In this document: piece after piece, positions 26,741 through 35,348 of the stretch | How the letters are laid out: every line of letters starts with the position of its first letter | How positions within the stretch are numbered: position 1 is the stretch's first letter | Source: Burkholderia sp. 8Y | GTDB taxonomy: Bacteria; Pseudomonadota; Gammaproteobacteria; Burkholderiales; Burkholderiaceae | DNA length: 64,000 bases | Assembly: GCF_902506145.1 (NCBI RefSeq) | Contig: NZ_LR733519.1 | Coordinates: 310,001-374,000 of the forward strand | Direction of reading: 5' to 3' | The notes under the pieces: model-generated | Database searches by the model: none | Seen by the model: the letters and a program-made list of their open reading frames with translations, nothing else | Told to the model about the DNA's origin: nothing | Position numbers and translations under genes: made by a program

Positions 26741-28030
26741 ATGCAAACAGCCGTCGTCGGCATCGCCCGCACCGCCAGCCGGTATCGGTGGATCGTGTGT
26801 GCGTTGCTGTTCTTCGCGACCGTCATCAACTACATGGACCGGCAAATCCTCGGCTTGCTGGCACCGTTGCTGCAACATGACATCGGCTGGACGCAGATTC
26901 AGTACGGGCGCATCGTCATTGCGTTCTCGGCCTTCTATGCCGTCGGCCTGCTGTGCTTCGGACGCATCGTCGACTGGCTCGGCACACGGGTCTCCTACGC
27001 GCTGGCGATGTTCGTCTGGAGCGTTGCCGCCATGCTGCACGCGGCAGTCGGCTCGGTGATGGGATTCGCGATGGTGCGCGCGCTCCTCGGCATCGGCGAA
27101 GGCGGCAACTTTCCGGCGGCCATCAAGACGACGGCCGAATGGTTCCCGCGTCACGAGCGCGCGCTCGCCACTGGTATTTTTAATTCAGGTGCCAACATCG
27201 GCGCGGTTTTCGCGCCGGCCATCATTCCGGCGCTCGCCGTGGCCATGGGCTGGCGCTCGGCGTTCGTGATCGTGGGCGCAATCGGACTCGTGTGGCTCGC
27301 GGTCTGGTTCGTCATGTATCGCCAGGCGGACAGCCGCACGGACGACGACGAACTCTCGCACGAAAAAGACGAAGCCGAAGCCGCCGACGCCGGACGGGCG
27401 AAGGCGGGCGCGCCCGGTTTCAAGGTGCTGATCCGCAAACGCGAAACGTGGGCGTTTCTGATCGGCAAGTTCCTGACCGATCCGGTGTGGTGGTTCTATC
27501 TGTTCTGGCTGCCGAAATGGCTGAACGAATCGCGCGGCATGGACATGCAGCACATCGGCCTTCCGCTCGTCGTGATCTACGCGATCACCACGGTGGGCAG
27601 CATCGGCGGCGGCTGGATTTCGTCGGCGTTGCTGCGCGCGGGCTGGAGCGTGAATGCAGCACGCAAAACCGCGATGTTGATTTGTGCATGCTGCGTGCTG
27701 CCGATTGCATTCGTTTCGCAGGTCCACGATCTTTGGTTGGCCGTGGCGATCGTCGGTCTCGCGGCTGCGGCGCATCAGGGATGGTCGGCTAATCTTTTCA
27801 CGACGGCTTCCGACATGTTCCCGCGTCGTGCCGTAGGCGCGGTCGTGGGTATCGGCGGGATGGCCGGGTCGATCGGCGGCGTGCTTTTCTCGGAAGTGAT
27901 CGGGCAGGTTCTGCAACGCACCGGTCAGTATTGGGCGCTCTTTGCGATCGGCGCACTGGCTTATCTCGTCGCCTTCGTCGTCATGCACGTGCTCACGCCG
28001 AAGATGGCGCCGGCCCGGCTCGACGCGTGA
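26741..28030 (+). CDS. MFS hexuronate transporter, ExuT-like
   Basis: 429 residues, 12 predicted helices. Marks of the ExuT/ACS group: FFATVINYMDRQILGLLAPLL in helix 1, GIGEGGNFPAAIKTTAEWFP, and GIFNSGANIGAVFAPAIIP. ExuT-type proteins import galacturonate and glucuronate with protons. ACGGAGACAACC precedes the ATG. The neighbouring uronate dehydrogenase, lactonase and LacI regulator, and the shared operator, support a uronate substrate. It converges with the LacI gene. Confidence 0.88.
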   Translation: MQTAVVGIARTASRYRWIVCALLFFATVINYMDRQILGLLAPLLQHDIGWTQIQYGRIVIAFSAFYAVGLLCFGRIVDWLGTRVSYALAMFVWSVAAMLHAAVGSVMGFAMVRALLGIGEGGNFPAAIKTTAEWFPRHERALATGIFNSGANIGAVFAPAIIPALAVAMGWRSAFVIVGAIGLVWLAVWFVMYRQADSRTDDDELSHEKDEAEAADAGRAKAGAPGFKVLIRKRETWAFLIGKFLTDPVWWFYLFWLPKWLNESRGMDMQHIGLPLVVIYAITTVGSIGGGWISSALLRAGWSVNAARKTAMLICACCVLPIAFVSQVHDLWLAVAIVGLAAAAHQGWSANLFTTASDMFPRRAVGAVVGIGGMAGSIGGVLFSEVIGQVLQRTGQYWALFAIGALAYLVAFVVMHVLTPKMAPARLDA

Positions 28031-28045
28031 GTGCGGCCGTGCGAC

Positions 28046-28072
28046 GCATCGTGATGCACGTCGACACGATGC
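28046..28072. terminator. Hairpin between convergent carrier and lacI genes
   Basis: GCATCGTG (28046-28053) and CACGATGC (28065-28072) pair over an 11-nt loop, inside the 50-bp gap between two convergent stops. No long U-tract follows, so a bidirectional terminator is likely but unproved. Confidence 0.45.
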
Positions 28073-28080
28073 GCCGCGTT

Positions 28081-29088
28081 TCACTCGGTCGTCATGGCAG
28101 TGGCCGCAGCCGTCGATTCACGCACGATCAATCGCGGCTCGAACATGGAATTGCCGGGGTCCGGATGGCCCGCGAGCGCGTCGATCAGCTTCTGCATCGC
28201 GAGTTCGCCCATCTTCTCGCTCTGGATATCGACTGTGGTGAGGCCGGGCGCGGCGTATGCGCCGTACGGCACGTTGTCGATGCCAGTGACCGAAACGTCC
28301 TGAGGCACGCGAATGCCGAGCGTCGCCGCTTCTTTCATGAAGCCGAGCGCAATCAGATCGTTGTAGCAGATGACCGCCTGCGGACGCCGCGGACCCAGCA
28401 TCACGCGCGAGCAGGCATGTTCGCCGGCGAGCGAAGTCGGAGCGTGGGCATCATGAACGTCGAGTTCGAGGCCGGCATCTTGAAGACATTCGCGCACGCC
28501 GCGAATCCGTTCATCGTTAATGCGGGCCTGGCCGAAGCCAAGGTATGCAATATGCCGATGTCCGAGGTTCAGCAGATGCCGCGCGAGCATGTGCGCGGCC
28601 AAGCGGTTGTCGATGCCGACGCTCGGAATAGGCAGCGCCTCGGCGTTGCGCAGAAGCACGACGGGCTTGTCGAGGTCGATCATCCAGCGCGCGTCTTCGT
28701 CGGACAGGCGCGAACTGACGATCAGGCCGTCCACGCGCTGAGACAACGCTTCGATGAGCGGACGCTCGCGCGCCTGATTTTCGTCGATATCCACGAGCAG
28801 CAGCGTGTAGTCGTGTCTCAGCGCAATGCGGTTCGCGCCCTTGACCACGTTGGTGAAGTGCGGATTGCTGATGTCGAGGATCGTGAGGCCGATGGTGCGC
28901 GTGCGGCCTGTGATCATCGAGCGCGCCAGCGGGTTGGAGCGATAACCGAGCGAGTCGATCGCAGCCTTGAGCCGCGCTTCGACCGGCGCCGAGAACCGTT
29001 GGGCGCCGTTCATGTATTTGGATACCGTCGCGACCGACACGCCGGCAGCGGCGGCGACATCGCGAATGGTCGGAGAAGTTTTTTTCAT
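28081..29088 (-). CDS. LacI-family regulator of the uronate genes
   Basis: 335 residues. The N-terminal helix-turn-helix is TIRDVAAAAGVSVATVSKYMNG, followed by the hinge helix (SNPLARSMITGRT) and a sugar-binding-protein-type effector domain with GLTILDISNPHFTNVV, DGLIVSSR and DVSVTGIDNVPYG. It is divergent from udh-lactonase and convergent with the carrier gene. Operators with core AACGTTTT lie near its own start, before udh and before the carrier, so I infer one regulon including autoregulation. The inducer is probably a uronate or an aldaric acid. The frame extends upstream, but the family starts at this Met. Confidence 0.92.
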   Translation of the reverse strand: MKKTSPTIRDVAAAAGVSVATVSKYMNGAQRFSAPVEARLKAAIDSLGYRSNPLARSMITGRTRTIGLTILDISNPHFTNVVKGANRIALRHDYTLLLVDIDENQARERPLIEALSQRVDGLIVSSRLSDEDARWMIDLDKPVVLLRNAEALPIPSVGIDNRLAAHMLARHLLNLGHRHIAYLGFGQARINDERIRGVRECLQDAGLELDVHDAHAPTSLAGEHACSRVMLGPRRPQAVICYNDLIALGFMKEAATLGIRVPQDVSVTGIDNVPYGAYAAPGLTTVDIQSEKMGELAMQKLIDALAGHPDPGNSMFEPRLIVRESTAAATAMTTE

Positions 29089-29094
29089 GTCGGG

Positions 29095-29104
29095 GTAACG
29101 TTTT
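29095..29104. promoter_or_regulatory. Half-matched operator near the lacI start
   Basis: GTAACGTTTT, 8 of 10 positions equal to the AAAACGTTTT palindrome, 7 bp upstream of the lacI ATG. The position suits autorepression. Confidence 0.4.
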
Positions 29105-29226
29105 CTCGCGGTTTCCAATATTTTCGGATTGTCGCAGAAATTTGGGAAACAGAATTGCGTTTTGGATGCAGCATGCAAGTTGAGGTGGCAAACTACACGG
29201 GCGACCATCCAAGGTGGGACGACCAA

Positions 29227-29236
29227 AAAACGTTTT
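29227..29236. promoter_or_regulatory. LacI-type operator AAAACGTTTT upstream of udh
   Basis: Perfect 10-bp palindrome, identical to the site at 26626-26635, located 35 bp before the udh ATG. It would overlap the promoter or early transcript, a typical repressor position. Confidence 0.62.
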
Positions 29237-29270
29237 ACTTTTTTGCATCCGGTAAGGACGAGGAGTTTCG

Positions 29271-30101
29271 ATGAACCAGACCAACGCAGCGGGCAAACCG
29301 TACAAACGCCTGCTTTTGACCGGCGCTGCCGGCAATCTCGGTCGCCAGTTGCGTGGCGCGCTCGCAGAGTGGGCCGACGTCGTGCGCGCATCCGACATCG
29401 CTCCGCTCGACGATGCCGCAGCGCATGAAGAAGTGAGCGCCGTCGATCTCGCGGACCGCGATGCGGTGATGCGCCTGGTCGAAGGCGTCGATGCAATCGT
29501 GCATCTCGGCGGCATCTCGATCGACGCGCCGTTCGACGACTTGATCGAGGCGAACATCCGAGGCACCTACAACCTCTATGAAGCCGCGCGCCGTCACGGC
29601 GTGAAGCGCGTCGTTTTCGCGAGCTCGAATCACGCGATCGGTTTTCATCCGGTAACGGAGGTTCTCGATGCAGACGCGCCGCAACGGCCCGACAGCCTCT
29701 ACGGGGTGACGAAGTGCTTCGGCGAGGCGCTTTCGCGTTACTACTTCGACCGTTTCGGCATCGAGACGGTGTGTATGCGCATCGGCTCGTCATTCGAGGA
29801 GCCGAAGAATCCGCGCATGCTGGTGACCTATCTCAGCTACCGCGATTTCATTGAACTCGTGCGTTGCTCGCTCTTCACGAATCGCGTTGGGCACACCGTC
29901 GTGTACGGCGCGTCGAACAATCCGCTGAAGTGGTGGGACAACACGAAGGCGAGCTTCCTTGGATTCAATCCACAAGACAGCTCGGCCAAATTCAACGACC
30001 GCTTCCCGGCCTCGGCGCCGACCGCCGAGCGTGATGACCCCGCGCAGCGGTTCCAGGGCGGCGCGTTCGTGCTGGGCGAACCGATGGAGCGCGGCCAATG
30101 A
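29271..30101 (+). CDS. udh: Uronate dehydrogenase
   Basis: 276 residues, extended-SDR fold. TGAAGNLGRQL holds the dinucleotide-binding Gly motif, SSNHAIGF is characteristic of uronate dehydrogenases, and Tyr144/Lys148 (LYGVTKCFGE) are the catalytic pair. It oxidises galacturonate or glucuronate with NAD+ to the aldarolactone. The next gene, a lactonase, overlaps it by 4 bp (ATGA), so product opening follows directly. The operator AAAACGTTTT lies just upstream. AGGACGAGGAG precedes the ATG. Confidence 0.92.
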   Translation: MNQTNAAGKPYKRLLLTGAAGNLGRQLRGALAEWADVVRASDIAPLDDAAAHEEVSAVDLADRDAVMRLVEGVDAIVHLGGISIDAPFDDLIEANIRGTYNLYEAARRHGVKRVVFASSNHAIGFHPVTEVLDADAPQRPDSLYGVTKCFGEALSRYYFDRFGIETVCMRIGSSFEEPKNPRMLVTYLSYRDFIELVRCSLFTNRVGHTVVYGASNNPLKWWDNTKASFLGFNPQDSSAKFNDRFPASAPTAERDDPAQRFQGGAFVLGEPMERGQ

Positions 30102-31006
30102 GCAATGCGCCTCGGGTGGAGCGGCTGGAGGCGGCGGGGCGTGCGACGGTCGGCGAGTGTCCGGTCTGGCATGCAAAAGACCGCGCGCTGTATTTTGTCG
30201 ACATTCCGGAACGGCGCTTCGTGCGTCTGGACGTCGAAAGCGGGCGGCGCGCCGACTGGACGCTTCCCGAGCAGATCGCGTGTTTCGCATTCGATGCTGC
30301 GGGCACTATCGTCGCCGGCATGGAGAGCGGGCTGCATGCCGTGACGCTGCATGCTGAAGGCGAAACGCGCGTGACCCGGCTTGCCGCGCCACGCTTCGAC
30401 GCGCCGGGCATGCGCTTCAACGATGGCCGCTGCGACCGGCAAGGGCGTTTCTGGGCAGGGACGATGGTGCAGGACATGTCGCTCGCGAGCACCGCGGGCG
30501 CGCTGTATCGCTACGACACCGGCGGCATTCTGTCCGAGCCGCTCGTCGATGGTCTCGTCACGCAGAACGGGCTCGCGTTCTCGCCGGACGGCGCGATTCT
30601 GTATCTGTCCGATTCGCATCCGACGAGGCGGCTCATATGGGCGTTCGATTTCGACGTCGACACGGGCACGCCTCATAACCGCCGAGTGTTGGCGGATCTG
30701 CACCAGCATGCGGGGCGCCCCGATGGCGCAGCGGTCGACGCGGACGGCTGTTACTGGACCTGCGGCAATGATGCCGGCCGCCTGCTGCGCTTCACGCCGC
30801 AAGGCAAGCTCGACCGAACGATCCTATTGCCGGCCACCAAGCCGTCGATGTGCGCGTTCGGCGGCGACGATCTTTCGACGCTTTACGTCACGTCGATTCG
30901 TCCGGCCGCCAATGCGACCGAAGACGACGGTTGCGTCTTTGCGCTGCGCCCCGGCGTGCAAGGATTACCGGAACCGGCGTACGGCGGTATGTTACCGGTC
31001 GCATAA
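30098..31006 (+). CDS. SMP-30/gluconolactonase-family aldarolactonase
   Basis: 302 residues, six-bladed propeller of the SMP-30/regucalcin family: GECPVWHAKDRALYFVDI with the first metal Glu, FNDGRCDRQGRFWAGTM, TQNGLAFSPDG and LYLSDSHPTRRLIWAFDFD. Metal ligands (Glu, Asn, Asp) are in their family places. Coupled by a 4-bp overlap to uronate dehydrogenase, it most likely hydrolyses galactaro- or glucaro-lactone to the open aldaric acid. Aldarate dehydratase genes are not in the window, so the route must finish elsewhere. Confidence 0.9.
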   Translation: MSNAPRVERLEAAGRATVGECPVWHAKDRALYFVDIPERRFVRLDVESGRRADWTLPEQIACFAFDAAGTIVAGMESGLHAVTLHAEGETRVTRLAAPRFDAPGMRFNDGRCDRQGRFWAGTMVQDMSLASTAGALYRYDTGGILSEPLVDGLVTQNGLAFSPDGAILYLSDSHPTRRLIWAFDFDVDTGTPHNRRVLADLHQHAGRPDGAAVDADGCYWTCGNDAGRLLRFTPQGKLDRTILLPATKPSMCAFGGDDLSTLYVTSIRPAANATEDDGCVFALRPGVQGLPEPAYGGMLPVA

Positions 31007-31161
31007 ATGCCATGAAAACGAAGTAATGACTGTCGCCAAGTGTGGGATTGGTCCGCACAGTACAGGCTAAACACCAGTTCTGTACTTGCTCCGTAGAGAG
31101 TAGGCTTGCAAGTCGCATTCAAGTCAACGATCGGCCGCTTGCCTATTCGGAGGAGACATTG

Positions 31162-32505
31162 ATGGACCTTGAAACTCGCACCATGAAGCGCGTGATGGTT
31201 CGGCTCGTGCCGTTCCTCATCGTGTGTTACTTCGTCGCTTATCTGGATCGTGTCAACGTCGGCTTTGCTGCATTGCAGATGAACAAGGCGCTCGGCTTTT
31301 CCGCGAGCGCATTCGGCTTCGGCGCGGGCATCTTCTTTATCGCCTATTTCTTTTTCGAAGTCCCGTCGAATCTCTTGCTCGAACGCTTCGGCGCACGACG
31401 GTGGATTGCCCGCATCATGTTCACGTGGGGCATTCTCGCGGCGGCAATGGCGTATATCCCGCACATCGCGCAAGCGACCGGCTTGTCCAATGCGTACGTG
31501 TTCTATGGCTTGCGCATCTTGCTCGGCATCGCGGAGGCGGGCTTCTTCCCCGGCATCATCTTCCTGCTGACGCTGTGGTTTCCTGCAAAATATCGCGGAC
31601 GTGTCGTGGGTTATTTCATGGCGGCCATCCCGCTGTCTACCGTGATCGGCGGCCCGATCTCCGGTGCGCTTCTGCAGCTAGACGGCCTTCACGGCATGGC
31701 GGGCTGGCAGTGGCTTTATCTGATCGAAGCGTTGCCGGCGCTGCTGCTAGCGTTCGTCGTGTTCTTCTATTTGACCGATAAACCCGCAGACGCACATTGG
31801 CTCGCCGACGACGAACGTAAGTGGCTCGTGGACCGGCAAGCGCATGAGCGCGCGCATCGCGAGGCGGTACATGCGTTCAGCGTGAAAGAGGCGTTGTTCA
31901 ATCGTCGCGTGCTCGCCATTGCGCTGATCTATTTCGGCGCCAATGCCACCAACTATGGCTTGAGCTTCTTCTTGCCGCAGATCGTCAAAGCCTTCGGTTT
32001 GACCAACCTGCAAACCGGCTTCGTGACCTCGCTGCCGTATGCGGTCGGCGTCGTCAGCATGGTGCTTTGGGGGCGTCATTCGGACCGCACACTCGAACGA
32101 CGCTGGCACGTTGCCATCGCGCTGATGGTCGCGGCGGCGGGTATCGCAGCGTCGGCTGGCCTGGATAATCCGGTGCTCAAGATGATTGCGTTGTCGATCG
32201 CGGGCTTTGGCATCTTCGGCTGCTTGCCGGTCATCTGGACGTTGCCTGCTGCGTTCCTTTCGGGCGCTGCGGCCGCGGGCGGCATCGCGGCAATCAATTC
32301 GCTCGGCAATCTGGCGGGCTTCTTCGGGCCGTATGCGATGGGCTGGATCAAAGACAGCACGGGCGGCTTCGGCGCAGGTTTGCTGTGTCTCGCGGGCGCC
32401 GGAATGGTCGGTGTCGCGGCCGTGTTATTGCTGCATCACGATTCCGCGCTCGAGACGATATCGGGGCCGCAGGATATGGAAGAAGGCGAGCCGGTGAGGT
32501 CATAG
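31162..32505 (+). CDS. MFS transporter, ACS family (sugar acid or dicarboxylate)
   Basis: 447 residues, 12 helices. ACS marks: VCYFVAYLDRVNVGFAALQMN, FEVPSNLLLERFGARRWIARIMFTWG, GIAEAGFFPGIIFLLTLWFP. GGAGGAG lies upstream of the ATG at 31162; earlier in-frame starts are ignored. It follows the lactonase by 155 bp on the same strand and ends at a strong terminator. The likely cargo is an aldarate or related acid, but this subfamily also carries tartrate and aromatic acids. Confidence 0.88.
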   Translation: MDLETRTMKRVMVRLVPFLIVCYFVAYLDRVNVGFAALQMNKALGFSASAFGFGAGIFFIAYFFFEVPSNLLLERFGARRWIARIMFTWGILAAAMAYIPHIAQATGLSNAYVFYGLRILLGIAEAGFFPGIIFLLTLWFPAKYRGRVVGYFMAAIPLSTVIGGPISGALLQLDGLHGMAGWQWLYLIEALPALLLAFVVFFYLTDKPADAHWLADDERKWLVDRQAHERAHREAVHAFSVKEALFNRRVLAIALIYFGANATNYGLSFFLPQIVKAFGLTNLQTGFVTSLPYAVGVVSMVLWGRHSDRTLERRWHVAIALMVAAAGIAASAGLDNPVLKMIALSIAGFGIFGCLPVIWTLPAAFLSGAAAAGGIAAINSLGNLAGFFGPYAMGWIKDSTGGFGAGLLCLAGAGMVGVAAVLLLHHDSALETISGPQDMEEGEPVRS

Positions 32506-32531
32506 AATCCGGATCGGTTGTCTGCTTCTTC

Positions 32532-32554
32532 AAGCCCGCTATCGCGGGCTTTTT
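32532..32554 (+). terminator. Rho-independent terminator after the MFS gene
   Basis: AAGCCCGC, loop TATC, GCGGGCTT followed by TTT: an 8-bp GC-rich stem running into a T-tract, 26 bp after the MFS stop. It closes the uronate unit. Confidence 0.9.
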
Positions 32555-32724
32555 CGTGTATGCGACCGACTAATGCTCTCTCAGCGACGACAGAGTTCTT
32601 TAAGTTGCAAGCGCACGGGTCGCGCCAAGCAACGCATCGCAACCTGCGCTAATGTCGTCCTTTCAGCCTCTCACGCGCGAAGACGCTACCTTCCGACAAC
32701 CAATCGACAGCACGGAGAATCTCG

Positions 32725-33702
32725 ATGGACTATGTGAAACTCGGCACAACCGGTCTGGAAGTGTCCCGCCTCTGCCTTGGCTGCATGACCTTCGGCGTGC
32801 CCGAACGCGGCACGCATCCCTGGACGCTGGACGAAGAGAAAAGCCGTCCTATCATCCAGCAGGCGCTGGATGCGGGAATCAATTTCTTCGACACGGCCAA
32901 TACCTATTCCGATGGAACGTCGGAGGAAATCGTCGGGCGCGCGCTGCGCGAGTTCACCCGGCGCGACGACATCGTGATTGCCACGAAGGTCTTCAACCGC
33001 ATGCGCCCTGGCGCTAACGGCGCGGGGCTGTCGCGCAAAGCCATCTTCAATGAGATCGACAACAGCCTGCGACGCCTCGGGACCGACTACGTGGATCTTT
33101 ATCAGATCCATCGCTGGGACCATACGACGCCGATCGAGGAGACGCTCGAAGCATTGCATGACGTGGTGAAAGCCGGCAAGGCGCGCTATATCGGCGCTTC
33201 TTCGATGTTTGCGTGGCAATTCAGCAAGGCGCTCTATACGTCGCGCGAAAACGGCTGGACCGAATTCAAGACGATGCAGAACCACTTGAATCTTCTGTAT
33301 CGCGAGGAAGAGCGCGAGATGTTGCCGCTGTGTGCGGATCAGGGCATCGGTGTACTTCCTTGGAGTCCGCTTGCACGTGGACGTCTCACGCGCGAATGGG
33401 ATGCGACATCCGAGCGTCAGCAAACGGATACGTTTGGCAGCACGCTCTATCAGACGCATGACGCGGACCGGGCTGTGGTCGAGGCCGTGGCGGCCGTCGC
33501 GAAGGCGCGCAACGTTCCACGCGCTCAGGTTGCACTTGCCTGGGTGGCGCAGAAAACGCCGGTGACTGCGCCTATCATTGGCGCTTCGAAGCCCAACCAT
33601 GTGAGCGATGCGGTCGAAGCTTTGTCGTTGAAGCTGACGCCCGAGGAGCTTGCACAGCTCGAAGCACCGTACGTTCCGCATGCAGTCGCGGGCTTCAAGT
33701 GA
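32725..33702 (+). CDS. Aldo/keto reductase
   Basis: 325 residues, (beta/alpha)8 barrel. MDYVKLGTTGLEVSRLCLGCMTFG is the usual AKR opening. The tetrad Asp and Tyr lie in FFDTANTYSDGTSEE, Lys in VIATKVF and His in YQIHRWD. IIGASKPNHVSDAV near the end binds NADPH. The length and TFG-VPERGTHPWTLDEE loop resemble the YajO-like group. The substrate is unknown. GGAG precedes the ATG. It is preceded by a terminator, so it is a separate unit. Confidence 0.92.
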   Translation: MDYVKLGTTGLEVSRLCLGCMTFGVPERGTHPWTLDEEKSRPIIQQALDAGINFFDTANTYSDGTSEEIVGRALREFTRRDDIVIATKVFNRMRPGANGAGLSRKAIFNEIDNSLRRLGTDYVDLYQIHRWDHTTPIEETLEALHDVVKAGKARYIGASSMFAWQFSKALYTSRENGWTEFKTMQNHLNLLYREEEREMLPLCADQGIGVLPWSPLARGRLTREWDATSERQQTDTFGSTLYQTHDADRAVVEAVAAVAKARNVPRAQVALAWVAQKTPVTAPIIGASKPNHVSDAVEALSLKLTPEELAQLEAPYVPHAVAGFK

Positions 33703-33722
33703 TGCGTTGAGCGCGGGTTGAT

Positions 33723-33764
33723 CATCAGGTTGCAGTTCATGCGCGGCATGGCTGCGACCTGATG
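33723..33764. terminator. 13-bp hairpin between convergent genes
   Basis: CATCAGGTTGCAG (33723-33735) pairs with CTGCGACCTGATG (33752-33764) with one G-T wobble and a 16-nt loop. It lies between the aldo/keto reductase stop and the TAXI-protein stop and lacks a U-tract. Confidence 0.5.
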
Positions 33765-33852
33765 CGGCCTGAGTCATCTTGTTGGCTAAATAATACGAGG
33801 TACTAAGCGAAGGTTCAGTGCGTGCGACGAGATGTTGGCAGGTCCGCGCCTG

Positions 33853-35208
33853 CTAAACGGCTTGCCTGTCTCTTCTTCCGGCGGCACTCAAACGCGAGCG
33901 CACAAAGCCGATATGCTCGCGAAGCACATACAGCGCATCCGTATGAGCGAGCGGCAACTTGAGCGTATCGAGTGATGCTTCGATGTCGTCGAGTTCGGCG
34001 AGCAGCGCGCGCCGTTCGTCGTCGCCCGAAAGATGCATCGCGCCGCGCTCCACCGCGATCAGCGCGCCGTAATAGCGATAGATGCGCGAGCGCACGCGCC
34101 ATCGATACAGCGCCGGCACAACCCGAAGCGCCGGAAAAATCAGCACCGCAATAGGCAGCAGCAAGACGAGCGCGCGGTCCGCAACGTTTGCCAGCCAGAA
34201 CGGCAGAGCGCGATAAAGGAAGCTCTTGCCCGAGCGGTAATAGCGGCTTGCATCTTCGCTGATCGGGAACTCGTGCGCGACAGGGCTCGGGAATTGGCCC
34301 GCGCGCTGCAACAGGCCCGCCTTGCCATGCACTTCCTGCGCTGCTTCGATCAACAAGTCGGACAGCGCCGGATGCAGGCTCGTGCGTGCGACGAGTTCAA
34401 CTGTCGGGCTGATCAGATGCACCGGCTGCGGCGGAATACGTCTGCCAAGATCGAGGACGCCGGGCGGTAACTCGATGTCGTCGAGATACGGGAAAAGGCG
34501 CGTATAGGCGTCCGCTTCGTTGAAGTCCATCACCGAGATGCCGGGTACCTTCAGAAGGCGCAGCATCAACGTACGCGTCGCGGAATCGCCGCTCAGGAAG
34601 ACTGCATCGGCTTGATTGCTGACGAGTTGCGTTGCGGCCGGCAGGCCATCGGTCGGAAGCAGCTGTGTACTGCCGCCGGGCGTGATGCCATTAGCTTCGA
34701 GCAGCTTGAGCGACAGTGTGCGTGTGCCGCTGCCTTCGCGCCCGATTGCAATGCGCTTGCCTTCCAGTTGCGAGAGCAGCGTCAGGCCCTTGCCGCGATA
34801 GAACACGACCATCGGCACATAAGCCACGCTGCCGAGAGACATCAGCGACGACGCTTGTTGAGGAGTGGCGATGCCGCCCTGCACGAGCCCGAGATCGACA
34901 TGGTCCCTTGGATCGAGTAGGCGTTGCAGATTCTGCACGGAGCCGTCGGATGGCAGCACCTTGAGCGTGACGCCGTTGCGCGCAAGAAGCTTCGCATAGT
35001 CCTCGGCAATCTGATAAAGCGAACTATCGGGCGGGCCCGCCGTGATGGTGATGGAACGCGGCGGCGCGGGATCCACGAGCCATACGACGAGCACGATCGC
35101 CAGCGCGGAAGCAAGCACGAGCGGCCCGATGGACCAGGTGAGGTCGTGCAACAGTCGCCTTGCATGATCGTGCGCAAGCGGCGAGCGTGTCATGCGAGAC
35201 CGCGTCAT
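33853..35208 (-). CDS. TAXI-type solute-binding protein anchored by membrane segments
   Basis: 451 residues. An N-terminal hydrophobic helix (SIGPLVLASALAIVLVVWLVD) is followed by a TAXI/TRAP-type binding fold: ITAGPPDSSLYQIAEDYAKLLARNG, VDLGLVQGGIATPQQASSL, and KRIAIGREGSGTRTLSLKLLEANGI. Then comes a second hydrophobic span (about 350-385, ALVLLLPIAVLIFPALRVVPALYRW) and a cytoplasmic tail of about 65 residues. Canonical TAXI proteins are soluble and paired with a fused DctQM permease; none is here. The protein may sense rather than transport. Start 35208 has AAGG 10 nt upstream; 35193 is an alternative. Confidence 0.8.
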   Translation of the reverse strand: MTRSRMTRSPLAHDHARRLLHDLTWSIGPLVLASALAIVLVVWLVDPAPPRSITITAGPPDSSLYQIAEDYAKLLARNGVTLKVLPSDGSVQNLQRLLDPRDHVDLGLVQGGIATPQQASSLMSLGSVAYVPMVVFYRGKGLTLLSQLEGKRIAIGREGSGTRTLSLKLLEANGITPGGSTQLLPTDGLPAATQLVSNQADAVFLSGDSATRTLMLRLLKVPGISVMDFNEADAYTRLFPYLDDIELPPGVLDLGRRIPPQPVHLISPTVELVARTSLHPALSDLLIEAAQEVHGKAGLLQRAGQFPSPVAHEFPISEDASRYYRSGKSFLYRALPFWLANVADRALVLLLPIAVLIFPALRVVPALYRWRVRSRIYRYYGALIAVERGAMHLSGDDERRALLAELDDIEASLDTLKLPLAHTDALYVLREHIGFVRSRLSAAGRRDRQAV

Positions 35209-35348
35209 AGGCGGAACGCCTTTGCATCTTGCATACCGGAGAAGACATTGCGCATGTCGAGCCCGCTCGGAAGCTGCGTTGACTTCGCAGTGTACCGCCA
35301 GGCGAGGGCGAAGCGGCAGGGGGCCTCGAACGCAACTGCATTTTGCAT

